Below are positions 1 through 6,746 of a stretch of 14,587 nt of DNA, in pieces. The position numbers and the translations under genes were made by a program. The notes beneath the pieces were generated by a model, which was not told the DNA's origin, made no database searches, and saw nothing but the letters and a program-made list of their open reading frames with translations. Each line of letters opens with the position of its first letter. Position 1 is the stretch's first letter. The stretch spans positions 1 to 14,587 of the forward strand of contig JAUXOH010000163.1 of assembly GCA_030682505.1 (NCBI GenBank), written 5' to 3'. Origin of the DNA: Candidatus Didemnitutus sp. (lineage in GTDB: Bacteria; Verrucomicrobiota; Verrucomicrobiia; Opitutales; Opitutaceae).

Positions 1-243
1 ATAGCCGTAGCCGGGCAGGTCGACCAGCCGCCACTTGCGGTTCATCATGAAGAAATTGATCAACCGCGTCTTGCCCGGCAGGTCGGACACCCGCGCGAGG
101 GCCTTTTGCTGCGCGAGCAGGTTGATCAGCGAGGACTTGCCTACGTTGGAGCGACCGATGAAGGCAAACTCGGGCCGGTCCGCCGCAGGGGCTTCGTCGA
201 CGTTGGGCGCACTGGTCTCGAACTCGGCGGAATTGATCTTCAT
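1..243 (-). CDS. engB: Ribosome biogenesis GTP-binding protein EngB/YsxC (N-terminal part, runs off the window)
   Basis: Only the first 81 codons are present; the gene continues past position 1. The protein begins MKINSAEF, and residues 29-41 read IGRSNVGKSSLIN, the G1/P-loop of the TrmE-Era-EngA-EngB GTPases. PGKTRLINFF (about 56-65) is the switch I/G2 region typical of EngB, and DLPGYGY (75-81) is the G3 motif. EngB is known to assist assembly of the large ribosomal subunit in the cytoplasm, so this is a housekeeping flank unrelated to the molybdenum genes. The chosen ATG has a GGGGAG run directly upstream, unusually close for a Shine-Dalgarno. An in-frame ATG at 264 would add seven residues (MPSLSGE). 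I prefer the inner start because MK-x-n-SAEFE resembles the start of known YsxC proteins. The assignment is firm; the exact start is less certain. Confidence 0.95.
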   Translation of the reverse strand, partial: MKINSAEFETSAPNVDEAPAADRPEFAFIGRSNVGKSSLINLLAQQKALARVSDLPGKTRLINFFMMNRKWRLVDLPGYGY

Positions 244-381
244 CTCCCCTGACAAGGAAGGCATCGGGCCGACAAGTCAGCAGTGAAACGCCGGGGCGCC
301 CGACGCGCGCTTGGGCCGAAGCGACAAAACTTTCGCGGAACGAAGGGCGGGCTTGCGAGCTCCCTGCGGGTCGAGCAAGTA

Positions 382-410
382 ATGTCATGGTGAAGCGATC
401 GTTGGATAAT
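382..410 (+). promoter_or_regulatory. Candidate sigma70-type promoter for the regulator-psr operon
   Basis: ATGTCA at 382-387 (4/6 to TTGACA) is followed after 17 bases by GATAAT at 405-410 (5/6 to TATAAT). Transcription would start near 417, giving a leader of about 93 nt before the ATG at 510. It lies in the only clearly AT-richer stretch of the 266-base gap between the divergent engB and arsR-like genes. This is a motif match by eye and nothing else supports it. Confidence 0.35.
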
Positions 411-425
411 GAAAGTAATTGAGCA

Positions 426-465
426 GAGAAGGAACGCGACTTTCTCCCGGCCGCACGTGCGCCGG
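426..465 (+). promoter_or_regulatory. Tandem inverted repeats in the leader of the ArsR-rhodanese gene (possible operator or leader hairpins)
   Basis: Two dyads stand back to back. GAGAAGG (426-432) pairs with CTTTCTC (440-446), 7 bp including one G-T wobble, with a 7-base loop. CCGGC (447-451) pairs with GCCGG (461-465), with a GCACGTGC palindrome inside, and is followed by TCTTT. They begin about ten bases downstream of the predicted transcription start. That position suits an autoregulatory operator for the ArsR-type protein, or a weak leader attenuator. Which, if either, cannot be decided from sequence. Confidence 0.3.
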
Positions 466-509
466 TCTTTACCTCGCGGTTAGATTCAAACAATCAAAGA
501 ACTATCGGA

Positions 510-1202
510 ATGAACCCGAATGATCCCAATACTCCCTACGCGCTGATGGCCGAGCTGGGCCATGTGCTCGCCAGTCAGCAGCGCCTGCGACTGATCCACC
601 TGCTTTGCCAGTGTGACCGCACGGTCGAGGAGCTGGCCGAGGCGATGAAGGAGCCGATGGCCAATGTTTCCCACCACCTGCAGTTGTTGAAGAAGGTCCG
701 GCTGGTTGCCACGCGGCGGATGGGACGGCACATCGCCTACGGGCTGGCAGACGAGACGGTGCGGAATTTCTGGCCGCTCTACCGCGACTTCAGCGTCGAC
801 CGGTTGCTGGAGTTGCAGTTGTTGAAGGGCGCCTTGGCGGTCCAGCGCGGCAAGCGGGGCGGGGTGGTGGAGCGGAAGTCGCTCGTCGCCCTGCTGAAGA
901 AGAACGCGGTGGTCCTGCTCGATGTGCGGCCCAAGGAGGAATACGATGCGGGGCACCTGTCCGGCGCGATCTCCTTTCCGCTCGGCGAGCTGGTGCATCG
1001 CATCAAGGAGCTTCCGGCGGACAAGATGGTGGTGCTCTACTGCCGCGGCCCCTACTGCCTGCTGGGCGACATGGCGCAGGAGCAACTGGCCGCGCATGCG
1101 ATCAACGCGCTCCGGCTGGAGGACAGCATCGTCGATTGGATCAATGCGGGCCTGCCCGTCAAACGCTCTCGGGGTCACAAATCACTCGTGAACGAAAATT
1201 AG
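510..1202 (+). CDS. ArsR/SmtB-family transcriptional regulator fused to a rhodanese domain
   Basis: The protein has 230 residues. About 10-85 form a winged-helix ArsR domain: a recognition-helix region with NVSHHLQLLKK (52-62) and a wing with RRMGRHIAYGL (69-79). LCQCD (32-36) puts a Cys-x-Cys pair, C33 and C35, where E. coli ArsR has its arsenite ligands C32 and C34; the third ArsR cysteine is absent. About 120-220 form a rhodanese domain with LLDVRPKEEYDAGHL (136-150) and the six-residue active loop CRGPYC (178-183), C178 being the expected persulfide-forming cysteine. The architecture is a known one. The gene ends 2 nt before the molybdoenzyme start, so the two are surely co-transcribed and it probably controls the operon. 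By inference it senses a sulfur or arsenic/antimony species. No strong Shine-Dalgarno precedes the ATG; only GGA at 507-509. Confidence 0.9.
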   Translation: MNPNDPNTPYALMAELGHVLASQQRLRLIHLLCQCDRTVEELAEAMKEPMANVSHHLQLLKKVRLVATRRMGRHIAYGLADETVRNFWPLYRDFSVDRLLELQLLKGALAVQRGKRGGVVERKSLVALLKKNAVVLLDVRPKEEYDAGHLSGAISFPLGELVHRIKELPADKMVVLYCRGPYCLLGDMAQEQLAAHAINALRLEDSIVDWINAGLPVKRSRGHKSLVNEN

Positions 1203-1204
1203 TC

Positions 1205-3397
1205 ATGCATGCACTCTCTCGTCGTCGCTTCCTGAAGATCTCAGCAGGCTCGGTGGCCGCCCTCGGCGCCTCCGGGGTCATCAGTTCCGGCTTTGTCCGA
1301 CGAGCGGGCGTAGCGGCGGACTCCGGCACCCGCACGGTGCCGACCTTTTGTGACATTTGTTTCTGGAAATGCGGTGCGATCGCCACGGTGCGCGACGGGC
1401 AGTTGTGGAAGATCGAGGGCAACCCCTTGGACCCCCTGAGCCGTGGCCGGCTGTGCCCGCGCGGCACGGGCGGCGTGGGGGCGCATTGGGATCGCGACCG
1501 GCTGCGCACGCCGCTCCTCCGCGTCAGCGAGCGGGGAGAGGACCAATGGAAGGCAGTGACATGGGATGAGGCGCTCGACCACATCGCGTCGCGGATGAAA
1601 AAGATCAAGACGGAGCACGGGCCGGAGTCAGTGGCGCTGTTCAGCCATGGCATCGGCGGCACCTTCCTGAAGCACACGCTGCGGGCCTTCGGCTCGCCCA
1701 ACAGCGCGGCGCCCTCCTTCGCACAATGCCGCGGCCCGCGGGATACGGGTTTCGAGCTGACTTTTGGCGACGGGCTGGGTTCGCCCGAGCGCACGGACAT
1801 CGAAAATGCGCGCTGTTTGGTGCTGATCGGCTCGCATCTGGGCGAAAACATGCACAACACCCAGGTGCAGGAGTTCGCCACCGCCGTGCAACGGAACGCG
1901 ACGGTGATCGTCGCCGATCCCCGCTTCTCCGTCGCAGCGAGCAAGGCGAAGCATTATCTGCCGGTGAAGCCCGGGACGGATCTCGCCCTGCTGCTCGGCT
2001 GGATGCATGTCCTGGTGAGCGAGCGACTCTACGACACCGACTACGTGGAGGCCTACGGGCACGGGTTCGAGGAATTCTGCGCGGAGATCGCGGCCTGCAC
2101 GCCTGAGTGGGCGGCTGCTGAGACCGGGTTGTCGGCCGAGAGCATCCGCGAGACGGCGCGCGAGATGGCGCGGCACCGGCCCGCGACGCTCGTCCATCCG
2201 GGGCGGCGTGTGAACTGGTATGGCAACGATGCCCAGCGCAGCCGCGCGATCGCCCTCATTAATGCGCTTCTCGGGAGCTGGGGACGCAAGGGTGGATTCT
2301 ACACCCCGTCGATTCTCAGCGTGCCGGACTATCCTTATCCGCCCTACCCGGAGGTCGCCAAGGCCAAGGTCGACAATCCGAACAAGCGCTACCCGTTCGC
2401 CAAGGATTCCCTCACCACCGGAATCCGCGAGGCCACGATCACCGGCCAGCCGTACCCGATCAAGGGTTGGTTTGTCTACGCGACGAACCTGATCAACGCG
2501 CTGCCGAACCAGGAGGAAACCATTCGGGCGATCCAGAATCTCGACCTGTTGGTGGTGATCGACGTGGTCCCGAGCGAGATCGCAGGGTGGGCTGACGTGG
2601 TGCTGCCCGAGTCCACCTACCTCGAGCGTTTTGAGGAACTGCACCTCGGGCCGTTCAAGCAGCCGTTCGTTGGCATCCGGCAGCCCGTGGTCGACGCCCC
2701 GCACGACCAGAAGCCGAACTGGTGGATCGCCAAGCGCCTTGCCGAGAAACTCGACCTCGGGCACTTCTATCCCTGGGACGACATCGAGGATTACCTGCGG
2801 TGGCGGGTGGAGGATGCGGGATTGAGTTACGCGGAGTTGAAACAAAAAGGCATCATCCTCGGTGACATGGAGCCGCTCTATTTCGAGGACGGTGTGCCGC
2901 CGGAATTTGATACGCCCTCGGGCAAGATCGAGTTCTACTCGGAGCAACTGGCCGAAGCGGGATTTGATCCGGTGCCGCGCTACACGCCGCCCGAGGAAGG
3001 GCCGCCCGGCTCCTTCCGCCTGCTGTTCGGGCGGGCTCCGGTGCACACCTTCAGCCGCACCCAGTCCAATCCGCTCCTCAACGAGATGATGGACGAGAAC
3101 GAGCTGTGGTTGAACGCTGCGGTCGCCCGCCAGCTCCAACTCAAGAGCGGTGACCGCGTGCGGTTGCGCAACCAGGACGGCGTGACGAGCAACGGCATCC
3201 GGGTGAAAGCCACGAATCGCATTCGTCCCGATTGCGTCTACATGGTGCATGGCTTCGGACACACCGCGAAGGGCCTGCGCCAGACCTTCGGCAAGGGTGC
3301 GAGCACCGCCCAGATGGTCACTCGCTACAAGGTGGACCCCCTGATGGGCGGCACCGCCGTGAACGTCAATTTTGTCACCCTCGAAACGGAGAACTGA
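1205..3397 (+). CDS. psrA: Tat-exported molybdopterin oxidoreductase catalytic subunit, PsrA/PhsA-like (polysulfide/thiosulfate reductase type)
   Basis: The 730-residue protein starts with a twin-arginine signal, SRRRFLK at 5-11, then a hydrophobic stretch to about residue 30, so it acts in the periplasm. Cysteines C49, C52, C56 and C84 form the N-terminal [4Fe-4S] motif (CDICFWKC, then RLCPRG). C175, within SFAQCRGP, sits where DMSO-reductase-family enzymes of the Psr/Phs type carry the Mo-ligating cysteine. A C-terminal molybdopterin-dinucleotide-binding domain occupies roughly the last 130 residues. Length and the FWKCG and RGTGGVG signatures fit PsrA/PhsA-type reductases. ArrA/ArxA arsenic enzymes are usually longer, but the ArsR-type neighbour keeps a metalloid substrate possible. 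The ATG at 1205 is chosen over an upstream in-frame ATG at 1136 because it places the Tat motif at the N-terminus and avoids overlap with the regulator. Psr-type subunits feed on electrons from PsrB and PsrC, encoded next. Confidence 0.9.
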   Translation: MHALSRRRFLKISAGSVAALGASGVISSGFVRRAGVAADSGTRTVPTFCDICFWKCGAIATVRDGQLWKIEGNPLDPLSRGRLCPRGTGGVGAHWDRDRLRTPLLRVSERGEDQWKAVTWDEALDHIASRMKKIKTEHGPESVALFSHGIGGTFLKHTLRAFGSPNSAAPSFAQCRGPRDTGFELTFGDGLGSPERTDIENARCLVLIGSHLGENMHNTQVQEFATAVQRNATVIVADPRFSVAASKAKHYLPVKPGTDLALLLGWMHVLVSERLYDTDYVEAYGHGFEEFCAEIAACTPEWAAAETGLSAESIRETAREMARHRPATLVHPGRRVNWYGNDAQRSRAIALINALLGSWGRKGGFYTPSILSVPDYPYPPYPEVAKAKVDNPNKRYPFAKDSLTTGIREATITGQPYPIKGWFVYATNLINALPNQEETIRAIQNLDLLVVIDVVPSEIAGWADVVLPESTYLERFEELHLGPFKQPFVGIRQPVVDAPHDQKPNWWIAKRLAEKLDLGHFYPWDDIEDYLRWRVEDAGLSYAELKQKGIILGDMEPLYFEDGVPPEFDTPSGKIEFYSEQLAEAGFDPVPRYTPPEEGPPGSFRLLFGRAPVHTFSRTQSNPLLNEMMDENELWLNAAVARQLQLKSGDRVRLRNQDGVTSNGIRVKATNRIRPDCVYMVHGFGHTAKGLRQTFGKGASTAQMVTRYKVDPLMGGTAVNVNFVTLETEN

Positions 3398-3399
3398 AC

Positions 3400-3933
3400 A
3401 TGCGCTACGCCATGGTCATCGACACGCGGCTCTGCGTCGGCTGCATGAACTGTGTGGTTGCCTGCAAGACCGAGAACAATGTTCCGGCAGGCTTCAACCG
3501 CGACTGGATCACCGAGACATTGCGCGGTGGGTTTCCGGACGTGCGGCTGGAGATCCGCTCCGAACGCTGCAACCACTGCGACAATCCGCCCTGCGTGCAT
3601 TGCTGCCCGACGGGTGCCAGCCACGTCCGCGAAGGGGGCTTTGTGATGGTGGAGAAAAACAAGTGCATCGGATGCAAAGCCTGCATCGCGGCATGTCCCT
3701 ATGACGCCCGCTTCACGCATCCCGAAGGCTACGTCAGCAAATGCACGTTCTGCATTCACCGGGTCGCCGAGGGTCTGGATCCGGCGTGCGTCTCGGTGTG
3801 CCCGACGCACTGCATGTTCTTCGGCGACGTGGACGATCCGGCGAGCGAGGTGAGCCAGTTGCTGACCACCCGCCGGCACCACGCGCTCCTGCCGGAGGCC
3901 GGTTGCCGGCCGCACGTCTTCTACCTCTCCTAA
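3400..3933 (+). CDS. psrB: Four-cluster [4Fe-4S] ferredoxin-like electron-transfer subunit, PsrB/PhsB-like
   Basis: The 177-residue protein carries all sixteen ligands for four [4Fe-4S] clusters: C12/15/18/22 (CVGCMNCVVAC), C57/60/65/69 (CNHC then CVHCCP), C89/92/95/99 (CIGCKACIAACPY) and C115/118/130/134 (CTFC then CVSVCPT). An extra C68 is not part of the pattern. Length and spacing match the electron-transfer subunits of polysulfide, thiosulfate, tetrathionate and nitrite (NrfC) reductases. It has no signal peptide of its own, so it would be carried across the membrane folded with the Tat-bearing catalytic subunit, as known for this family. GGAG at 3388-3391, 8 nt before the ATG, is a good ribosome-binding site lying within the end of psrA. 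It relays electrons from the NrfD-like membrane subunit to the catalytic subunit's FeS/Mo centres. Confidence 0.93.
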   Translation: MRYAMVIDTRLCVGCMNCVVACKTENNVPAGFNRDWITETLRGGFPDVRLEIRSERCNHCDNPPCVHCCPTGASHVREGGFVMVEKNKCIGCKACIAACPYDARFTHPEGYVSKCTFCIHRVAEGLDPACVSVCPTHCMFFGDVDDPASEVSQLLTTRRHHALLPEAGCRPHVFYLS

Positions 3934-3945
3934 CCCGCTCGCGTC

Positions 3946-4998
3946 ATGCCACTCGAATTCACCACCACTCGCCAAAACCCCGGGGTTGATCCCGTTCTGA
4001 ATGCCTGGCTCGTCGAGGTTCCAATCGATCTGCTCGCCGCCGCCACCGCGGCCGGGCTCATGGTGCTCGCCGGGCTTCACCTCCTCCTCGCACGGCCGCG
4101 CCAGCCGGAGCCGCTGGTGACCTGCACCGTCGGGCCCCTGCTCGGTGTGTTGCTGCTGAGCCTCGGGCTGACCGCGCTGTTTCTCGACCTTTCCCACAAG
4201 CTCTATGTCTGGCGGCTCTACCTGACCTTCGAGATCACCTCGCCGATGTCGTGGGGCTCCTACCTCATGCTCCTCTCGTATGGAGCATTGTTGCTGAATC
4301 TTCTCGCACATCTGCCGGTAACCTTCCCGTCGCTGGTCGGGCGGTTTCCAATCCTCGGGCGCCTCAGCCGGTTGGTCTTCGACCAGTCGTCGCGCGTGGC
4401 GGCGATGGGCTACATCAATCTCGGCCTCGGCTTCTCCCTCGGCATCTACACGGGCACCTTGTTGAGCACGATGCGGGCGCGGCCGCTCTGGAACTCACCC
4501 CTGCTTGGACCGATCTTCCTGATCTCCGGCCTGGTGGTGGCGGCGGCCGTGCTGCACGCGGTGCTGGTGCTGGCCGCAGGTCGGTCACCCGCTGCCGCCA
4601 AGCGCGCGACGTGGCGGGATGCCCTCGCGCGTTGGACCGGCGCGACCGGCCTGGATGCGGGGGTTGCTCCCGTGTTGCGCTGGCTGGTCGTGGCGCTGCT
4701 CGCCCTGCAATTTGTCGCGCTCGGACTCTACGGGGTCGGGCTGTTGTCCGCACCCGAGATCGGGCAGCGGGCGCTCGCAGAGTTTCTCGGCGGGCCCTAT
4801 GCGCTGTCGTTCTGGATCTTCGTGGTCGTGCTCGGCACCGTGGCCCCCCTCGGACTCGAATTGCTGGAGATCAACCGACGCGTCCGCGCCACGATCGTTC
4901 CGGCGCTCCTCGTCCTGCTCGGAGCCTTTGCGCTGCGTTACATCTTGGTATTTGCCGGGCAGGAGAGCCACTGGACCCGCGGCTTCGCGGGCTTCTGA
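3946..4998 (+). CDS. psrC: NrfD/PsrC-like integral membrane subunit (quinol oxidation and membrane anchor)
   Basis: The 350-residue protein is strongly hydrophobic, with about nine or ten likely membrane helices. NrfD-family landmarks are present: LFLDLSHKLYVWRLYLTF (about 78-95), SPMSWGSY (99-106), GIYTGTLLS (166-174) and RPLWN (179-183). D81 in the LDL segment is the sort of acidic residue linked to quinone or proton handling in this family, though I infer its role only from position. NrfD/PsrC subunits oxidise menaquinol in the membrane and pass electrons to the four-cluster subunit. The gene starts 12 nt after psrB with no clear Shine-Dalgarno, suggesting coupled translation. It is longer than Thermus PsrC and closer to the longer NrfD/PhsC-type proteins. 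It is the last gene of the reductase operon. Confidence 0.92.
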   Translation: MPLEFTTTRQNPGVDPVLNAWLVEVPIDLLAAATAAGLMVLAGLHLLLARPRQPEPLVTCTVGPLLGVLLLSLGLTALFLDLSHKLYVWRLYLTFEITSPMSWGSYLMLLSYGALLLNLLAHLPVTFPSLVGRFPILGRLSRLVFDQSSRVAAMGYINLGLGFSLGIYTGTLLSTMRARPLWNSPLLGPIFLISGLVVAAAVLHAVLVLAAGRSPAAAKRATWRDALARWTGATGLDAGVAPVLRWLVVALLALQFVALGLYGVGLLSAPEIGQRALAEFLGGPYALSFWIFVVVLGTVAPLGLELLEINRRVRATIVPALLVLLGAFALRYILVFAGQESHWTRGFAGF

Positions 4999-5011
4999 GT
5001 TTCGGCCCCGA

Positions 5012-5031
5012 CCGGGTCCGTCGCGATCCGG
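5012..5031 (+). terminator. Possible 3' hairpin after the psr operon
   Basis: CCGGGTC (5012-5018) pairs with GATCCGG (5025-5031), 7 bp with one G-T wobble around a 6-base loop, 14 nt past the psrC-like stop. There is no following T-run, so it is at best a weak or RNA-stabilising structure. In GC-rich DNA such hairpins also arise by chance. Confidence 0.25.
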
Positions 5032-5156
5032 CCGGAGGCATCCCCTTGGGTCGACCCGCAGCAAACCGTTGGGCGGCCCGTACTTTCCCGGCTCGCTGGA
5101 GGGCAGACTGTGCTCCCGGGCAGGCCATGGTTCTGGGGGATACAAAAACTAATACT

Positions 5157-5307
5157 GCGATGGAAGATCATTAGAGAAAGTCCATCACGCGAATTGACGG
5201 CATGATACATCAGAAGTGCCGTCGTGTTAGCATAGACGAATAATCAAGCGATCATATGAGTGTTGGTGTGAACATCGACTCTCATCACCTTAGGCCCGGG
5301 ATGATCG
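5157..5307 (+). promoter_or_regulatory. Structured leader RNA candidate upstream of the porin operon
   Basis: This lower-GC, gene-free stretch contains consecutive helices. Helix 1: GCG+ATGGA (5157-5164) with TCCAT+CGC (5181-5185, 5188-5190), with a two-base CA bulge. Helix 2: GACGGCA (5196-5202) with TGCCGTC (5217-5223), 7 bp perfect. Helix 3: CGATCAT (5249-5255) with ATGATCG (5301-5307), 7 bp perfect, enclosing an inner arm ATGAG (5256-5260)/CTCAT (5281-5285) and GTTG (5262-5265)/CGAC (5276-5279). An intrinsic terminator follows three bases later, and the porin ATG comes 50 bases after that. The arrangement resembles a riboswitch or attenuator. I recognise no known riboswitch class, and I cannot identify a convincing promoter just upstream. 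An alternative reading is that helix 2 is a protein operator. Confidence 0.4.
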
Positions 5308-5309
5308 AA

Positions 5310-5338
5310 GCCGGTTCACGGGCGTGCCCGGCGTTTTT
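5310..5338 (+). terminator. Intrinsic terminator or attenuator just upstream of the porin gene
   Basis: GCCGG (5310-5314) pairs with CCGGC (5328-5332); CAC (5317-5319) pairs with GTG (5324-5326) inside it; GTTTTT (5333-5338) follows. This is the only hairpin in the window with a proper T-run. It lies 311 nt after the psrC-like stop but only 50 nt before the porin start, leaving little room for a separate promoter downstream. CCGGT (5311-5315) can also pair with ACCGG (5341-5345), offering a possible alternative fold. Confidence 0.6.
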
Positions 5339-5388
5339 GCACCGGTCCTCCCTTCCTCACCTCGGCGGGCTCTAACATCGAACCTATC

Positions 5389-6708
5389 ATGAAACTAACA
5401 TCGACCAAACTGGCGACCCTTGCCTGTTTCGCTGCCTTTGCGGCAGCCGTGCCGGCACATGCCGACATCCTCGAGGCCAACATGGTGAGCCTGAGAATCC
5501 AACTGCGCGGGCAGTTGCTGGCGGAAAACACCGACTATGGCACGGGCACCGACCAACGGGGCGACCGCACCGACTTCCGCTTCGCGCGGTTCCGGCTGAC
5601 CCTGACCGGGATGATGGACGAAACCTATGGTTTCCAGATCAACACCACGAGCATCACCAGCGGGACGAAGACCGGCGTGACCGGTTACGGCGTCTCGGGG
5701 CAGGACACGGATTCCAACGACGGCAACATCCGCCTGCATGACGGCTACTTCATCGCCAACTACTATCCCTGGCTGAACTTCAAGATCGGTCTGACGAAGA
5801 ACCCGCTCACGCGGGCCAACCTCGATGGTTGCTTTGATCCGCTGACGATGGACCGCTCCATGTTCATCTTCACGGCCTACGGCACGGTGCCGGCCAAGGC
5901 CAGCCGCGACATCGGCGTGAGTTTCTGGGGCAAGCTGGCGGACGGCCGGATCGTGTACCAGGCGGCGGTCTTCCAGGGTCGCGAAGGTTTCACCCGGACC
6001 ACGAACCCGATGAACCAAACCACGGTGGTCTCGAGCCAGACCCCGAGTGATAATTTCCTCTATGTCGGTCGCGTGCACTATTCGTTCTGGGACAAGGAAG
6101 AGTCCTCCGGCTACGAGGGATCCTACCTCGGCGACCTGAAGATCCTCACCTTCGGAATTGGCGCAGCCTACGAGGGTGCGGCCGTTTACAAGAACGTGAC
6201 GTCGGCCGGCTTCGTTCAGAACAGCGAGACGGTTGATTACACCGCGTTCACCGCCGACATGATGTTCGAGTATCCGACGCCCAGCGGCACCTACACGCTC
6301 ACTTCGGCCTACCTGAAGAACCACTTCGATGACGCCTACAAGACCAACCTGAATCCCGGAGATCGCACCGCCAACATCGGCGGCGGCAATGGCCAGAAGG
6401 ACGGTTGGTATGTGCGCGGGGCCTACCTGCTGCCCCAGACCTTCGGCAAGGCGGGCCGGGTCCAGCCCTACGCCTACTATGAGAACTGGGATTTCGCCTC
6501 CATCGCCGGCGTCACGGAGCAGAACATCAAGCAAAAGGCCTACGGCTTCAATTGGTACATCACGGGCAATAACAACGTCCGTTTCACGACCGAATACCAG
6601 ATCACCGAGTTCGAGAAGCCCACCGCGCTCGCCAGCGGCACGGGCGTCAATCCGACCGGTTTCAAGGAAACCAAGTCGATTCGCGCCATGTTCCAGGTGG
6701 CGTTCTGA
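5389..6708 (+). CDS. Outer-membrane porin (phosphate-selective porin O/P-like)
   Basis: The 439-residue protein begins with a Sec signal peptide of about 25 residues, ending PAHA before DILEAN. The mature part alternates polar and aromatic residues as in beta-barrel strands, for example FRFARFRLTLTGMMDETYGF (about 63-82) and DGWYVRGAYLLP. It ends in phenylalanine (MFQVAF), the usual outer-membrane assembly signature. Overall form and length fit the OprP/OprO-type porin superfamily that favours anions, although sequence alone does not fix its selectivity. It follows a structured leader and terminator and shares a transcript with the small secreted protein 38 nt downstream. Its place between the reductase and the cofactor genes suggests it passes the enzyme's substrate, perhaps an oxyanion, into the periplasm; that is inference. 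No clear Shine-Dalgarno precedes the ATG. Confidence 0.8.
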   Translation: MKLTSTKLATLACFAAFAAAVPAHADILEANMVSLRIQLRGQLLAENTDYGTGTDQRGDRTDFRFARFRLTLTGMMDETYGFQINTTSITSGTKTGVTGYGVSGQDTDSNDGNIRLHDGYFIANYYPWLNFKIGLTKNPLTRANLDGCFDPLTMDRSMFIFTAYGTVPAKASRDIGVSFWGKLADGRIVYQAAVFQGREGFTRTTNPMNQTTVVSSQTPSDNFLYVGRVHYSFWDKEESSGYEGSYLGDLKILTFGIGAAYEGAAVYKNVTSAGFVQNSETVDYTAFTADMMFEYPTPSGTYTLTSAYLKNHFDDAYKTNLNPGDRTANIGGGNGQKDGWYVRGAYLLPQTFGKAGRVQPYAYYENWDFASIAGVTEQNIKQKAYGFNWYITGNNNVRFTTEYQITEFEKPTALASGTGVNPTGFKETKSIRAMFQVAF

Positions 6709-6746
6709 GCCATCGACCCAATCACCCTAAAAAAGGAGATAGCACC

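Noticed and set aside
264..264. Upstream ATG as the engB start (adds MPSLSGE)
   Set aside because: Weak ribosome-binding context and the inner start better matches the usual YsxC N-terminus, though the inner Shine-Dalgarno is unusually close.
1628..3262. A long (544-codon) open frame antisense to the psrA-like gene
   Set aside because: Long antisense frames are common in high-GC genes; its composition is a mirror of the coding strand and the sense protein has clear family motifs.
1205..3397. Respiratory arsenate reductase (ArrA) or arsenite oxidase (ArxA) as a firm call, suggested by the ArsR-type neighbour
   Set aside because: Length (730) and sequence style fit the Psr/Phs group better, the rhodanese domain points to sulfur, and no arsenic-resistance genes are present. 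Kept only as an alternative substrate.
4251..5174. A 307-codon + strand open frame overlapping the NrfD-like gene and running into the gap
   Set aside because: Arg/Pro/Ala-rich frame shadow; the part beyond 4998 has no independent sign of coding and the NrfD frame ends normally.
5395..6534. A 379-codon minus-strand open frame across the porin gene
   Set aside because: Antisense shadow; the sense frame has a signal peptide and barrel-type C-terminus.
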